This document shows, piece after piece, positions 1-10,304 of a DNA stretch of 64,000 nt. A program made the translations under genes and the position numbers. The notes beneath the pieces were generated by a model. The model saw only the letters and a list, made by a program, of their open reading frames with translations. It was not told the origin of the DNA and made no database searches. Source of the DNA: CAYNYF01 sp964401385 (GTDB lineage Bacteria; Planctomycetota; Phycisphaerae; SM23-33); the NCBI GenBank assembly GCA_964401385.1, contig CAYNYF010000006.1, positions 11,492-75,491 of the forward strand, given 5' to 3'. Numbering within the stretch: the stretch's first letter is position 1; every line of letters begins with the position of its first letter.

Positions 1-3000
1 TCCCACCTCGAAGTTGCCCACCGGCCAGAACAGGCCGGACCCGGAGACCTTGGGCATTTCGCTGGCGGCGTAGATGCCGAAGTGCTGGGTGGGGTTGCCC
101 GAGCCGGTGACGTAGCCTCTGACGGACGCCCGGTAGATGTAGCCGGCTCCGCGGACCTGGTCGTCGTCGGTTCCGAACCACTTGTCGGGTCCGGGGGAGA
201 CGGCGGCGGCGATGCTGGAAGCGGTCATGTTCCCGCCGATGGTGACGCTGCGTATGCTTCCGCCGGCGAGCTGGTCCATGTTGTCGAGGCTGCGCCAGGC
301 GGGGGGCGTGCGGCCGTCGAAGCGGACGTTGGCGAATTCGCCGCCGAGGCCGGCGTCGTAGCCGCCGTCGGCCGGGTCCAGCCCGGCGACGATGTCGCTG
401 TCGGTCATGTTGCCGCGAACACTGACCCTGCCGATATCGCCGCCGGAGGCCAGCAGCGCCCCCTGGAGGGTGTCGACGGTCACCGAGCCGATGCCCCTGC
501 CGGCCCGGACGCGGCTTCCGAACTCGCCGCCCCTGGCGGTGATCCTGCCGATGGGGCCGTTGGTGCTGATCAGGCCTCTGGCGGCGCCGCCGCTGATGGA
601 GAACGAGCCGATGCCCGTCAGGGCGCGCAGGGCGCTGTCCACGCTCGGGTCGCTGAAGGAGCCGTTGCGGATGTCGAACCTGCCGAGGTAGCCCTGCTGG
701 ACGTCCAGGTTGCCGGTGAAGTTGCCGGTGACCTGCATCTGCGTCAGGTCGCCGCGGACGACGGTGACGTCGCCGCTGACGTTTCCGCTGCGGAATCTGC
801 CGAGGCCGTTGTCGGCGGTGACGTCGCCGGTGACGTCGCCCTTTACGGTCAGGGCCTTGACGGGGCCGGCGGTAGTCGTCAGCGCCGCCGCCAGGTTCCC
901 GGCGATGGTCATGCTTCTGGTGATGGCGTCGGCGGTGAGGCTGCTGGCGAGGAAGCCGCCGGACATCCTCCACGTGCCCAGCTCGCCCATCACGATGTCG
1001 GCGTTGGCGATGCCGTTGGTGGCCATCGTCTGCACGCCGCCGTACAGGAACCAAGCCGCCCCGGCGACCGCGTCGCCGAGGGTGAGCCGCTTGACGAGGC
1101 CGTCGAGGTTCGTGTTGCCCAGTTCCAGGTTGCCGGTGAAGCTCAGGGTGGAGAAGCTGTCGTCGTCGCCGGCGATGAGGGTGACCTGCCGGGCGGCGCC
1201 CGGGTTGTTGACCTTCAGGCTGCTCCTGTCGGTGGTGCCGTTGAGGACGATGGCGTTGGCGACCGGGTCGAAGCTGCCGACGCCGGACCCTCTCAGGGTG
1301 AAGGAGACGCCGCCGATGACGGTGGTGCCGGCGATGAACTGCTGTGCCGGCGGGCCCAGGGGCGGCACGAACGGCACCAGCGGGGCCGTGGCCGCCGGCA
1401 TGCCGGCGGGCGTGGTGTCGATGGACGTGTCCGCGATGACCAGGTTGCCGGCGCCGAAGATGCCGCCTCGGACGTCCAGTTTGCCGAAGGTGCTGACGCC
1501 CGGGGCGACGGTGTTATCGGCCTGGGTGGTGAAGTTTCCGTCGACCGGGTCGACGCCCACGGCCGCGACGGAGCTGGTCCAGTTGCCCGCGACCCGGACG
1601 GACTTGATGCGGGCGCTGTGCAGCTCGGCGGAGGCGGCGTTGTAGCCGCCGACGATCTGGGAGTTGGTGACGTTGCCCTTCAGGTCGATGCGGTCCATGC
1701 CGTACAGGCTCGCCAGCGTCGCATTCGTCAGGTTGGTCGCCCGGAACGACTTCAGTAGCCCGCCCACCCAGATGGTGGAGCCGATGACGTCGCCGGAAAC
1801 GCTGATGCTGCCGACGTCGCTGCCGATGGTCAGGTTTCCGGTGAGGTCGCTGCCGGTGATGTTCAGCCGGCCCAGTCCGCCGGTGGCGATCACGTCGGAG
1901 CGGAGGTCGCCGTTTCGGATGTTGATCGAGCGGATGTTGCCGGTGACGGAGATGGTGTGGCCGGCCAGGGCGCTGCCGTTGCGGATATCCAGCCGGTCCA
2001 GGCCGCCGGTCATGGCCGTCACGTCGGCGTCCAGGTTGCCGTTTTTGATGGTGATGCCGGCGACGCCGCCGCCCTGGGCGGTGAGGTTGCCGGTGATGTT
2101 GGCCGGGTCGGTCGCCGTGCCGCGGAGGCTGATCCGGCCGATGCTGCCGGCGGCAGTGACGTTGCCGACCAGCATCCCATTGGTCAGGGAGATGCCGTCG
2201 ACGGAGCCGTACAGGCTGGTGATGTTGCCCAGGATGTCTCCGGTTCCGGGGATGCCGGCGCGGTCGCGCAGGGTGATCCGGCCGATGGATCCGCCGATGG
2301 TCAGATCGCCGACGATGCTCGCCCCGGCGGGCATGGAGAACCGCTTCATCGCGCCCAGGACCCGGACGTTGCCCAATCTGACCGGGCCGCCGCCCAGGTC
2401 GAACCAGCCGCCCATGTCGCCGTCGATGGTGAGGCTTTTGAGGCCGCCGTTGACCTCCAGGTCGGCGTACAGGGAGCCGTCCACGTCCACTCTGCCGATG
2501 TCGCCGCCGACGTACAGGGCGGTGTACAGGTGGACCGGCGGGCTGCCCCGGGAGGCCTTGACGGTGAGGAAGTCCAGGTCGCCGGCGATGTTGAACCGCC
2601 TGGGCGTGCCCGAGGGCAGGGTCGACGGGTCCACGCCCAGCGAGCTGTAGCTGTAGAACTTCTTCACGCTTCCGGCGACGTCCAGTCCGCCGCTGTAGCC
2701 GCCGAAGGCGCTGATGTAGCCGATGTCGCCGGTGGTGTTGTTGGCGACCGTCTCCACGTCGGCGGAAATCACCCCCGCCCGGGAGATCAGCGAGTCGATG
2801 CTCCCGGCCGAGAGAATCGCCCCGGAGATGTTCCCGCTCACGTCCATGCTGCCCATCACCGCATACGGGCCGTAGAAGTCCAGCGTGGACTCATAGAACA
2901 GCCCGGCGATCCTGCCCGACTTCAGCTCCGCCGCCACGCGGAAGTAGTTGCCGGCGAAGTCGCGCCCCACCGACAGCGTGCCCAGGGAGCCGAAGCTGAC

Positions 3001-6000
3001 CTCGACGTTTCCGTACACGTCGCGAGTGCCGGCGAGCCTGCCGATGTTGAGCGGAACGTCGATGACGTTGGCGTACAGGTCCCGCCCGCTGATCTCCGTG
3101 ACCGAATCGGACGCGCGGATCTCGTTCTCGCGGAGGTCGCCGGTGCTGCCGACACCGCGGATGGGCCCGATCGAGCCCATGGCCGCAATCATGCAGTCGT
3201 ACATGCCCGGGCCGCCGGCGAGGATCTGCCCGATCGTCAGTTGATTGATCAGCGGCTGATTGCCGTGGAAGTAGCTGGTGCGGATGCCGTCGGAATTGGT
3301 GCTGGTGGAGATTTTCAGAATATACTGTCCGTAGATCGCGGCGCCGTCGATGGCGGCGCCCGGCCCGGAGAAGTCCACCGTCCCAATCCAGCCGGTGTGC
3401 GCGGTCAGGCCCTTGTAGACCAGGAAGGAGTCCAGGTCCATGGCGCCGATGATGGCCGTGTCCACCGCGCCGTTCCGGCCGGTGACCTGGTCGATGTAGG
3501 TCACCGCCAGCACCGAGCCGTTCAGGACCCTTCCCGCTCCGTCGATCGTGACCCGGTCGATGCCGGCGTCGGAGATGATGGCGGCCATTGCCACGTCGCT
3601 GGAGCCGTCGTCGGCCAGTCCGTCTCCCACGTTGAACTGCCCCAGGTCGCCGACGTGAACGACGCCCACGACGCCCTCGAAGCCCCGCCCGCCTAGCTCT
3701 TCAGGAAGGGTGAGGTTGTCGGTGTTGACGGCGATGTTCTCGGCCCGGCCGGTGATGAGGGCGTCGCCCAGCCATCCGCCCACCCGCAGGTTGGTGATGT
3801 CGCCGCCGACCTGGAGCCCGTTGATCTGCCCGCGGAACCAGCCCATGTAGCTGCCGGCCGGGGCGGGCTCATAGCCCCACACCCATTGATCCAGTGAGCC
3901 GATGATCCCGCCCAGGCTGCCTTTCAGCTCGATCGTGTCCACGGAGGTGCCGAAGTTGGCCGAGGCGATCACGCCGGAGGTGGTGTTTCGCAGGGCGGTC
4001 ACATCGGTGCCCACGACGTGGTAGGCGCTGATGGAGCCGTTGCCGCTGATGGCGAAATTGCCCGGGCCGGTGAGCTCCAGCCGCCCGATGTCGGCCACGT
4101 CGCCCGGCTTGACCACGCTGATGCTGCCCGGCCCGCCCATCGTCAGGTTCGCCAAAACCCCGCCGACCTTGCCCGTGGTGACCGGATCGTGCACCGGGAT
4201 GACGTAGTAGCTGTAGGGCGAGGGAACCGTCATCATCCTCAGCCCCGAAGGATCGGTTGGATCGGGCACGAGCACCGGCGTGCCGTCGGGGTTGCTCAAA
4301 ACGCCGGGGCTGATGCGGATCTGCCCGCCGCCGTCGTCGTCCACGATGGAGGACGTGCCGTCGTCAAACGAGACGGGCGTCATGGGGTGAGTCCACCCGG
4401 TGAGGTCGTAGATCGTCCCCGTCACGTGCACCATGCCGATGTCGGCGTTCATGCCGTGGATCAGGAAGGGCACGCCGCTTATCTGCGGGTCGGCGGTGCG
4501 GAGGCCGCCCCAGTCGCCGCGGACGTCCAGCAGGTCCAGCCGCGCCGCCGGCCCGGCGTTGTCGCTGTTGATCCGGAACTCCACGAAGCCGTCCACGTGG
4601 CTGCCGATGAAGACCGAGCCGATGCCGCCCGAGGCCGAGAAGCCGTACAGGTACTCGTCCAGGTACGGGTCCTCGAAGCCGGCGCCGCCGAAGAGCCGCG
4701 CGGCGCTGAAGACGTTCTGGATGCCGGCGTTGTCGTTGTACATGCCGCCGTCGGCGCCGGCGACGACGGTGAAGTTCAGGTCCCCGGCGAAGCTTTCCAC
4801 CAGGCCGATGCTGCCGTGGCAGACGACCTGCCCGCCGGCGAAATCATCGGGGGCGGGTCCGGAGAAGCCCAGCTCCCCGCCGCGGATGGCCACGGCGTTA
4901 CCCCCGCCCAGGACGAAAATGTCCAGCCCGTTGCCATATCCGTCGATCTGCACGGCCCCGAGATTGCCGCCCTTGACGACGACGTGGCCGTTCCTTTCCA
5001 GCCCCACGTCCGTGAACGCGGGGGCGTAATCGGCGTTGACGTGAACGGCCCCCAAGGTCGCCGACGTGCTGTTCGTCACGAACATCGTGTATGTGTAATC
5101 TGCGGCCGTGTCGATGGACATCCCCGCGCCGGGGGCGATTTCGGGCTCGTAGTAGTCCTCGACGACCAAGTAGTAGACGCCCGCCGCCGGGGCGGTGAAG
5201 ACCAGCGGCTCGAGGGTCGTTCCGTAGCTGCCGATGCCGTAGTCCTCGACGGTCTCCCAACCGTAGGAGCCCATCAGGTTCAGCTCGCCGTCCAGCAGCC
5301 CCACCCCTATGTACCCGAACATGCCAAAGCTCAGGCGCGGATCGCTGATGTGGCCGTAGGCGAGTTCGATGGTGATAGTCTGCCCGGCCATCAGGCTGAC
5401 GGCGTAGTAGTCCGCCCGGTCGACGCGGTTGCCAACGTCGCCGTCCTCGGCCCAGTACGTGCCCCAGAGCACGATGTTGCCCGAGGCGTTGAAAAGGAAC
5501 TGGGCCTCGCCGGTCGTGTCGTTGTTGATGGTGAGCAGTCTGCCGTCTTCGGCCCAGGGCACGTATCGATCGTCGTCGCCGGAGGGGCCTTCACTCTCCA
5601 GCTCCAGAATGGGCAGGGCGTTCCAGTCCACCATGTCGTCGTGGGGCACGGGGATGGCCCCCAGGCCGGTCGCCTCAACCGAGGCGTACATCGTCCCGTA
5701 CACGTCCAACTCATCCAGCGTGCCTCCCACGCGGACCACGCACTCCTCCGGGGTCAGAATCCCGTCGGCCGGGTTGGGCACGCCGCCGGCGTCCGTGTGC
5801 ACGATCAGGTTGCCCAGGTCGTGGTGGATATCGACGTTGCCGTACAGGAAGCCCACCTCCAGGATCTCCAGGCTGCCGGTGATGTCCATCTCCCCGGCCA
5901 GGGTGCCGCCCAGCAGCACCCGCCCCATGTCCTGGGGGGGCGTGGCCGGGTCCAGCCGCACCAGCCGATACGCCGACTCCCAGAAGGTCACCGACCACAG

Positions 6001-8202
6001 GTCGTTGGGATACACGCTGGTGAACGCCAGCGCGGGCAGGTCGTCGTAGCCCGCCTCGCCGACTTCCGTGGCCACGCCGGTGGCGGGGTCGATGACGTAC
6101 AGCAGCTTCTCGCCCACGCCCCACAGCACGTCCACGTCGTCGAAGGCGATCCCCTCGACGTGGACGGCGCTTCCGTCATCGTCGTGGGTGAGGCCGATGC
6201 CCGGCACGGCTTCCGTGACGTCGCCGGTGGCCGTGTCGATCATGACAAGCTGGTCGGCGTCGCCGTCGACGCCGTACAGGTCGTCGAGGCTGTCGAAGGC
6301 GATGGTGGTGATGTTCGTCGCCCCGTTCAGCTCCGCCCCCCGCGTGACCACGCCGGTGGTGGTGTCGATGGTGATCAGGTAGGTTCCCGTCGGCGCGGGC
6401 GGCCCCGGCACCAGCCTGGCGACCGTGGCCACGCCGTAGAGGGTATCGAGGCTGTCGAAGTCCAGGGCGAATATGTTGGTGTATGCCAGGCTGGGATCGA
6501 CGCTGTCGACGACCATGCCCACGGCCGCCGAGGTCGCCGGCGGGTTCCCGGCCGGGTTGTACGTTCCCTGCATCAGCATGTGGGTGTGGTTGTCGACGGC
6601 GAAGAACGCCCCGAGCGAATCCGCCGCCAGGGCCGAAACGCTCGTCCCCAACCCTGGGTCCACCGAGAGAATCACCAGCTCGCCGGTGGGCAGGGTCGTA
6701 ATCGGATCGGTCTCCTGTATGGGCTCGCCCGTCCCGGGGTCGATGTCCCACTCGACGTATCTGACGATCTCGCCGATCGGCCCGGCGGTCATGATGCCGG
6801 CGTGGATCTCGCCGCCCGGGAATGTGCCCAGCGGGCTGGCGAAGTAGGCGTACGGCCGGTACGTGCCGGCGGCGATCATCTGGTTGGGATTGCCGGTGAT
6901 GGCCGCGGGGATGCCCCCGACCAGCACCGCCCCGGAGTTGCCCGGTGCCCGCAGGCCGACGGCGTCGTCGGCGATGCTCAGCGCGGGTTGGCCCCCGGCA
7001 TCGAAGATCTGAACGATGTCCGGCTGCACGCCGTCGCTGTCCTCGGTGATGGTCGCGAAGGTCAGCATCGTGTATTCGTTGGCCTCGGCGATGTAGACGC
7101 AGAAGACATCCGCGTTCGAGGGCGGGTCCAGGGTGATGATGGCCAGCCGGGTCTCGTCGTTGGAGCTGAACACGCCGTACATGGTCGTCCCGTCGCTGGC
7201 CAGGTCGGTCATGTCGGCCTGGCTGAGCGTGCCGTTGAGGGGGGTGCAGTCGCCGGTGGTGGGGTCGATCAGGTACATGAGGTTGCCGGCCTGCCCGTAC
7301 AGGGTGCTGTCGGCGAACTCCAGCCCGGTCATGGTCGTGATCGGGGCGTTGGCATTGCTCACGTCGACCAGCGGCAGCGGCCCCGGCCCGGCGACGCCGG
7401 AGGCGATGCCGATGATCAGGAGATTCGTCCCGTCGGTGCCGTAGAGCGTCCCGCTGCTCGGGTCGAAGGCGATGTCGTTGACGTTGCCGGCGGCCACCAC
7501 CGTCTGCGTCGGGTCCACCGGCGTGGCCAGGCCGGTCACCGGGTCGATCGTGAGCAGGAACGGACCCGCCGGCGCGGGCAGAACCGGCGGGTTGGCCGGG
7601 TCCGGGTCGGTCATCGTGCCCACCGCGTAGATGACGCCGGTGGGGCTGACTTCCATGGCCGTGATGTCGTACTCAAACAGCGGCTGCGCGCTGTCGACCA
7701 CGTACACCGCCGGGCCGATGGGCTGCCCGGTGGCCGGGTTCACCTCCCACAGCTCGCTGTTGTTGTTGTCGAAGGCCCAGATCGTCCCGGTCACCGGGTC
7801 GCAGGCCAATGCCAGCACGGTCGCCGGGTTGCCCCACAGGGGGAAGGCCAGGTCCAGCGCGAACGTGGGCCCGGTCAGACCGCCGTTGACCGGCACGCCG
7901 TCCAGCAGCCCGCCCATCTGGGCCACGTCACCGGCGTCGAACCGCATCAGCTCCACGGTGCCGACGGGGTCCTTGTAGGGGAATACGCCGGTCCAGTCGT
8001 CGACGTCCGGGGGGGCGCCATAGTTGGAAAGCGTCACGCGGACCAGGCCGCCTTCGGAGCCGCGATAGATGAAGCTCGTCAGGCCTCCCCCGAACGGCAC
8101 TTGCATCGTCGTCAGCAGCAGCCGGGGCTCAAGGCTTTCCAGGACCGGGGGCGAAAAGTCGCCGCTTTGCTTGCGCTTTCCGTCAGAACTCAACATGGGC
8201 AT
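1..8202 (-). CDS. Giant LEPR-XLL surface/adhesin-like protein (3' end outside window)
   Basis: One uninterrupted minus-strand frame of at least 2734 codons runs off the left edge. Near the N-terminus, residues 24-30 read LEPRLLL, the LEPR-XLL motif of large exported planctomycete proteins. Residues of about 100-800 hold propeller-like repeats with recurring blocks such as AFDSLDTLYGV and YLIDPTTG. At about 915-1045 lies a PPC-like (pre-peptidase C-terminal) region: DRADYYAVSLMAGQTITIEL, then FTAPAAGVYYLVVED. From about 1050 on the protein is a long solenoid of G-x-I-x-x-I-x-I-x-G-N repeats about 18-20 residues apart, typical of a parallel beta-helix. The start at 8202 is the first ATG before the LEPR motif; a second ATG is at 8196. 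Predicted role is a cell-surface or secreted structural/adhesive protein. No catalytic site was seen. The C-terminal anchor, if any, is outside the window. Confidence 0.85.
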   Translation of the reverse strand, partial: MPMLSSDGKRKQSGDFSPPVLESLEPRLLLTTMQVPFGGGLTSFIYRGSEGGLVRVTLSNYGAPPDVDDWTGVFPYKDPVGTVELMRFDAGDVAQMGGLLDGVPVNGGLTGPTFALDLAFPLWGNPATVLALACDPVTGTIWAFDNNNSELWEVNPATGQPIGPAVYVVDSAQPLFEYDITAMEVSPTGVIYAVGTMTDPDPANPPVLPAPAGPFLLTIDPVTGLATPVDPTQTVVAAGNVNDIAFDPSSGTLYGTDGTNLLIIGIASGVAGPGPLPLVDVSNANAPITTMTGLEFADSTLYGQAGNLMYLIDPTTGDCTPLNGTLSQADMTDLASDGTTMYGVFSSNDETRLAIITLDPPSNADVFCVYIAEANEYTMLTFATITEDSDGVQPDIVQIFDAGGQPALSIADDAVGLRAPGNSGAVLVGGIPAAITGNPNQMIAAGTYRPYAYFASPLGTFPGGEIHAGIMTAGPIGEIVRYVEWDIDPGTGEPIQETDPITTLPTGELVILSVDPGLGTSVSALAADSLGAFFAVDNHTHMLMQGTYNPAGNPPATSAAVGMVVDSVDPSLAYTNIFALDFDSLDTLYGVATVARLVPGPPAPTGTYLITIDTTTGVVTRGAELNGATNITTIAFDSLDDLYGVDGDADQLVMIDTATGDVTEAVPGIGLTHDDDGSAVHVEGIAFDDVDVLWGVGEKLLYVIDPATGVATEVGEAGYDDLPALAFTSVYPNDLWSVTFWESAYRLVRLDPATPPQDMGRVLLGGTLAGEMDITGSLEILEVGFLYGNVDIHHDLGNLIVHTDAGGVPNPADGILTPEECVVRVGGTLDELDVYGTMYASVEATGLGAIPVPHDDMVDWNALPILELESEGPSGDDDRYVPWAEDGRLLTINNDTTGEAQFLFNASGNIVLWGTYWAEDGDVGNRVDRADYYAVSLMAGQTITIELAYGHISDPRLSFGMFGYIGVGLLDGELNLMGSYGWETVEDYGIGSYGTTLEPLVFTAPAAGVYYLVVEDYYEPEIAPGAGMSIDTAADYTYTMFVTNSTSATLGAVHVNADYAPAFTDVGLERNGHVVVKGGNLGAVQIDGYGNGLDIFVLGGGNAVAIRGGELGFSGPAPDDFAGGQVVCHGSIGLVESFAGDLNFTVVAGADGGMYNDNAGIQNVFSAARLFGGAGFEDPYLDEYLYGFSASGGIGSVFIGSHVDGFVEFRINSDNAGPAARLDLLDVRGDWGGLRTADPQISGVPFLIHGMNADIGMVHVTGTIYDLTGWTHPMTPVSFDDGTSSIVDDDGGGQIRISPGVLSNPDGTPVLVPDPTDPSGLRMMTVPSPYSYYVIPVHDPVTTGKVGGVLANLTMGGPGSISVVKPGDVADIGRLELTGPGNFAISGNGSISAYHVVGTDVTALRNTTSGVIASANFGTSVDTIELKGSLGGIIGSLDQWVWGYEPAPAGSYMGWFRGQINGLQVGGDITNLRVGGWLGDALITGRAENIAVNTDNLTLPEELGGRGFEGVVGVVHVGDLGQFNVGDGLADDGSSDVAMAAIISDAGIDRVTIDGAGRVLNGSVLAVTYIDQVTGRNGAVDTAIIGAMDLDSFLVYKGLTAHTGWIGTVDFSGPGAAIDGAAIYGQYILKISTSTNSDGIRTSYFHGNQPLINQLTIGQILAGGPGMYDCMIAAMGSIGPIRGVGSTGDLRENEIRASDSVTEISGRDLYANVIDVPLNIGRLAGTRDVYGNVEVSFGSLGTLSVGRDFAGNYFRVAAELKSGRIAGLFYESTLDFYGPYAVMGSMDVSGNISGAILSAGSIDSLISRAGVISADVETVANNTTGDIGYISAFGGYSGGLDVAGSVKKFYSYSSLGVDPSTLPSGTPRRFNIAGDLDFLTVKASRGSPPVHLYTALYVGGDIGRVDVDGSLYADLEVNGGLKSLTIDGDMGGWFDLGGGPVRLGNVRVLGAMKRFSMPAGASIVGDLTIGGSIGRITLRDRAGIPGTGDILGNITSLYGSVDGISLTNGMLVGNVTAAGSIGRISLRGTATDPANITGNLTAQGGGVAGITIKNGNLDADVTAMTGGLDRLDIRNGSALAGHTISVTGNIRSINIRNGDLRSDVIATGGLGRLNITGSDLTGNLTIGSDVGSISVSGDVIGSTIWVGGLLKSFRATNLTNATLASLYGMDRIDLKGNVTNSQIVGGYNAASAELHSARIKSVRVAGNWTSSVAAVGVDPVDGNFTTQADNTVAPGVSTFGKLDVRGGIFGAGNLVIADTSIDTTPAGMPAATAPLVPFVPPLGPPAQQFIAGTTVIGGVSFTLRGSGVGSFDPVANAIVLNGTTDRSSLKVNNPGAARQVTLIAGDDDSFSTLSFTGNLELGNTNLDGLVKRLTLGDAVAGAAWFLYGGVQTMATNGIANADIVMGELGTWRMSGGFLASSLTADAITRSMTIAGNLAAALTTTAGPVKALTVKGDVTGDVTADNGLGRFRSGNVSGDVTVVRGDLTQMQVTGNFTGNLDVQQGYLGRFDIRNGSFSDPSVDSALRALTGIGSFSISGGAARGLISTNGPIGRITARGGEFGSRVRAGRGIGSVTVDTLQGALLASGGDIGRVSVRGNMTDSDIVAGLDPADGGYDAGLGGEFANVRFDGRTPPAWRSLDNMDQLAGGSIRSVTIGGNMTASSIAAAVSPGPDKWFGTDDDQVRGAGYIYRASVRGYVTGSGNPTQHFGIYAASEMPKVSGSGLFWPVGNFEVG

Positions 8203-9140
8203 GCCCTTTCCCGTCGAATTCACACACAACTTAGCAACCACCGCCGGCTGTACATCGTCAGCGCAGCCCCGTGGGGTCCGTTATCGTAGCACATCCGGCT
8301 GGCGACCTCCAGGAGGGCTCGCTGCAAAAAGCCATGGCCGCGGGTGCTCTTGCGGCCGGTGCGGGGACACCTGACCTCAGCCACGGGAAGCGCTCAGGCA
8401 GGGTCCTTACGACTCCAACGGCGGTCATCTCCTCGCTCGCGCTGGACAAGGCAACCGGCGCCCGTTTACGAACGGTCCGGGGTGCTCGCCGGCTCTTCGG
8501 CCGGCAACCTCTGCCGGGCGTGGTTACTCGCACGTCCTCAACTTCTCATGATACAAGCACGTTCTCGCCCCCGCAAGGTCAAAACGCTCGGAACGTGCGC
8601 CCGCGGGCGCCACAAAATAGCGGCGGCGCGGTGGTGGAGGCCAGCGAGTAGGGCGGGGCTACGGCCCGGCGGAAGCCCGCCATCTTTCCTGCGGCGGGGC
8701 GGCGGGGCGGTAGCCCCGCCCTACTGTTCGGCTGAAGCCCTTGCCTATCAGGCGGAGTGCCACAATCCGCCGGTGCACGTGTGCGCCCGCGGGGGGGGCA
8801 GGGGCTTTGACGCCGACGCCGCCCGCCGGTTCCCCCAAGCCTTTGCCGTTGCGGGGCCCGCCGGCCGCTGGCCCGGATATTTCATGACGTTCTTGCGCAC
8901 ATTGCCAGAAGATGCTTTCACGACCGAAGTGATAACGATAACTGCAGACGAGGTACCCTGACAGGCTGTTCCTTCCGGCGCCGGCATTTGGGTCGCTCGG
9001 CAAGGCCGCACAAGCGAGATTCCGCAGGCGTATCTCTACGATACGCCGAGGACAGCTCGCGCGGAGAACGCAGCGGACGCCCCCAAAGGCCCCGCCGGAC
9101 GTGAGAAGGTCATGAAATGTTCGGGCTAACCCCTCGGCGC
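8203..9140. other. Intergenic region upstream of the giant gene
   Basis: About 0.9 kb without a convincing gene. Open frames here lack ribosome binding sites and recognisable protein character. It should contain the promoter of the giant minus-strand gene, but no clear -35/-10 pair was seen. It contains the inverted repeat at 8648-8724. Confidence 0.5.
8648..8724. repeat. 15-bp inverted repeat of the GTAGGGCGGGGCTAC family
   Basis: GTAGGGCGGGGCTAC at 8648-8662 is followed by its exact reverse complement at 8710-8724, enclosing 47 bp of GC-rich DNA. The same 15-mer occurs three times in the 61-bp tandem array at 22151-22312. This suggests a dispersed palindromic repeat family. It could form a strong hairpin in RNA. 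Confidence 0.7.
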
Positions 9141-9176
9141 AAAAAGTAACCCCCGGGTGTCAGAGACACCCGGGGG
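9141..9176 (-). terminator. Rho-independent terminator of PEP-CTERM gene A
   Basis: A perfect 12-bp inverted repeat (CCCCCGGGTGTC, 3-nt loop) at 9150-9176 is followed on the minus strand by TTACTTTTTG. It lies about 40 bp past the stop codon of the gene at 9217. Confidence 0.85.
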
Positions 9177-9216
9177 TATTGGCATCCTTGCAATGGTTGC
9201 CTTCCAACAATCGGGC

Positions 9217-10050
9217 TTAGCGCCTCTTGCGAAGCAGCATGCCGACAGCACCGAAGCCAAGCAGCAGCATCGTGGCCGGCTCGGGAATCGCCCAGACCTC
9301 GAGGGCAGCAGCCGCGCCCGGGCAGCCCCACTGGCCGCGGTAGTAGATCTGGTGGTTCAGATACTCCTCCGACCACATGCGGAGGCCGCGAACGTCGGGG
9401 TCGTTGATCAATGCGGCAAGGACCGCCGCATCCACGGGGGCCTTCATGTTGCCCATGGCGATCGGCACGGTCGGGACGAAGCCCACGAACGGAACGCTGT
9501 TCGTCAGCTCCGGCAGACCCCAGAAGCTGACCTGGGCGCCGTCGGTCGGGTCGATCCACGGGACGTCGCCGGCGGCCGTAGAGCTGGCATACAGGTCACA
9601 CGCGCCCATGCTTAGCTCCGGGTTGCCATTGTCGCACTCATACGCGGTGCCATCACCCGGTGCAGCGTTCGCCACGTCGAGAACCAGCCAGTCGTTGACG
9701 GAGCTGAACGCTCCGAACCAGACGACGGCCGACGGATTCGGGCCTTCCCAGTTCACGCCGGTGACGGCGTAGCGCACCTGCCAGCCAGTGTAGCCGCCGG
9801 CCGGCACGGGCTGGGCCAACTGGTCTGCCAGGGCCGCCAGTTGGTCCTCGCTCCAGTCGGCGTAGTGGGTCGACTCCTGCCTGTCCTTGGCCCACCGGTC
9901 GTTGTTCTTGCGGGCCCGGTTCTCCAACGGAGTGGACGTGTTGTTGGCGTTGTCACGGTCGCAAACGTACCTGGCGACCATGAGATCGGCGGCCACGCCA
10001 GCCGACGCAAACATACACACAACAGCCAGAATTGCTAGTGTCCTCATCAT
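9217..10050 (-). CDS. PEP-CTERM exported protein, copy A
   Basis: 277 aa. An N-terminal signal peptide (MMRTLAILAVVCMFASAGVA) is followed by a mature domain of about 230 residues. It ends in IPEPATMLLLGFGAVGMLLRKRR, a textbook PEP-CTERM signal: PEP box, hydrophobic helix, basic tail. PEP-CTERM proteins are sorted and processed by an exosortase in the inner membrane. No exosortase gene is in the window. The mature domain was not matched to a named family; it is rich in Trp, Asp and Asn and contains conserved Cys. The RBS (AGGAGG) lies about 8 nt before the ATG. It is nearly identical to the protein at 10514-11347, differing mainly at residues of about 21-50 and after about residue 200. Confidence 0.9.
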   Translation of the reverse strand: MMRTLAILAVVCMFASAGVAADLMVARYVCDRDNANNTSTPLENRARKNNDRWAKDRQESTHYADWSEDQLAALADQLAQPVPAGGYTGWQVRYAVTGVNWEGPNPSAVVWFGAFSSVNDWLVLDVANAAPGDGTAYECDNGNPELSMGACDLYASSTAAGDVPWIDPTDGAQVSFWGLPELTNSVPFVGFVPTVPIAMGNMKAPVDAAVLAALINDPDVRGLRMWSEEYLNHQIYYRGQWGCPGAAAALEVWAIPEPATMLLLGFGAVGMLLRKRR

Positions 10051-10086
10051 CCTCTTTGCCTCCTATTTCTAAGATTGGAAGTTGCC

Positions 10087-10113
10087 GTTTCGCCGTCGGC
10101 CAAACGGCGAAAC
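10087..10113 (-). promoter_or_regulatory. Leader hairpin in the 5' UTR of PEP-CTERM gene A
   Basis: GTTTCGCCG and CGGCGAAAC form a perfect 9-bp inverted repeat with a 9-nt loop, about 40 nt upstream of the start codon and inside the predicted leader of about 220 nt. The same hairpin is kept in copy B at 11383-11409. It may affect translation or mRNA stability. No known riboswitch class was recognised. Confidence 0.55.
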
Positions 10114-10275
10114 CCTCGCACAATAGACATGCACATCCGATAGAAATCTAGCGATACCTGTTACACTTCGGCATGCACCCTCCTTTCCGTGCAACCTCTT
10201 CACCTCACAGTTCGATATGCAATCGCAGCGGCCGGATTCCCTCAGGCCATTGCGACCCTTCCTTAGGCTCCTGGC

Positions 10276-10304
10276 ATTATCACCCAAATTCCGGTTTCTG
10301 TCAA
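10276..10304 (-). promoter_or_regulatory. Promoter of PEP-CTERM gene A
   Basis: On the minus strand TTGACA (10304-10299) is followed after 17 bp by GATAAT (10281-10276). Transcription would begin near 10269, giving a leader of about 220 nt before the ATG at 10050. Confidence 0.75.

Noticed and set aside
82..8289. Long plus-strand open frames (82-1758, 1957-3696, 4018-8289)
   Set aside because: They lie antisense to the giant LEPR-XLL gene. Their translations are low-complexity A/G/V/D/R-rich strings without domains, as expected opposite a repetitive high-GC gene.
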